Shown here: positions 5,130-5,165 of the stretch, in pieces
Layout of the letters: every line of letters begins with the position of its first letter
Position numbering within the stretch: the first letter of the stretch is position 1
NCBI GenBank assembly: GCA_964423345.1
Contig: CAYREV010000078.1
Coordinates: forward strand, 1 to 5,165
Direction: 5' to 3'
Source of the DNA: CAYREV01 sp964423345
Lineage (GTDB): Bacteria; Bacteroidota; Rhodothermia; Balneolales; Balneolaceae
Length of the DNA: 5,165 nt
Position numbers and translations under genes: made by a program
Notes under the pieces: model-generated
Told to the model about the DNA's origin: nothing
The model's input: only the letters and a program-made list of their open reading frames with translations
The model's database searches: none

Positions 5130-5165
5130 CTATTTTTTAGGTCTTACAGTTCGTTGCTCAATTCG
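5130..5165 (-). CDS. scoA: C-terminal end of 3-oxoacid CoA-transferase subunit A (partial)
   Basis: Read on the minus strand from the window edge, the frame gives R-I-E-Q-R-T-V-R-P-K-K and a TAG stop at 5132-5130. The R-I-E-Q-R/L-T-x-R ending is characteristic of ScoA/AtoD-type alpha subunits, and the position three bases upstream of subunit B is the expected gene order (A then B). Only 11 residues are visible; the rest of the gene, including the N-terminal CoA-binding region, lies beyond the right edge. The call rests on this short tail plus context. Confidence 0.85.
   Translation of the reverse strand, partial: RIEQRTVRPKK

Overview
The window looks like chromosomal DNA from a member of the Bacteroidetes, most likely a marine-type flavobacterium. 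The reasons are the moderately AT-rich base composition, start codons mostly preceded by A-rich stretches rather than strong Shine-Dalgarno sequences, one promoter-like TAnnTTTG element, and protein types common in that group. It reads as an ordinary housekeeping or accessory-metabolic region. I see no mobile element, CRISPR array, rRNA or tRNA.

Positions 1-3661 hold four genes on the + strand: (1) a lipoate-protein ligase of the LplA/LplJ type, cut at its 5' end by the window edge; (2) a CNNM/CorC-type membrane protein (DUF21 plus a CBS pair) that lacks the usual C-terminal CorC/HlyC domain; (3) a methylated-DNA--protein-cysteine methyltransferase that overlaps the previous gene by 8 bases; (4) a membrane-anchored serine hydrolase of the class C beta-lactamase/NylB-like type. 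Gaps of 51, -8 and 15 bases suggest co-transcription, at least of genes 2-4. The four activities do not form an obvious pathway.

Positions 3662-4026 are a 365-base gap. Its left two thirds have coding-like composition and a long minus-strand open frame without an ATG, possibly a decayed gene. Its right third carries a promoter-like element and a leader with two mutually exclusive hairpins upstream of a small + strand gene (4027-4389) of the DUF6616-like type, function unknown.

Positions 4390-4469 separate that gene from a convergent minus-strand operon and contain a perfect 11-bp inverted repeat with a second hairpin nested inside. The minus-strand operon is a 3-oxoacid (succinyl-CoA:acetoacetate) CoA-transferase: subunit B is complete (4470-5126), and the last 11 codons of subunit A lie at the right edge (5130-5165). 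The two subunits would together move CoA between succinate and acetoacetate.

No convincing new biological system is visible. The items most worth a second look are the cryptic open frame at 3512-3889, the alternative hairpins in the leader at 3947-3986, and the nested inverted repeat at 4403-4450.
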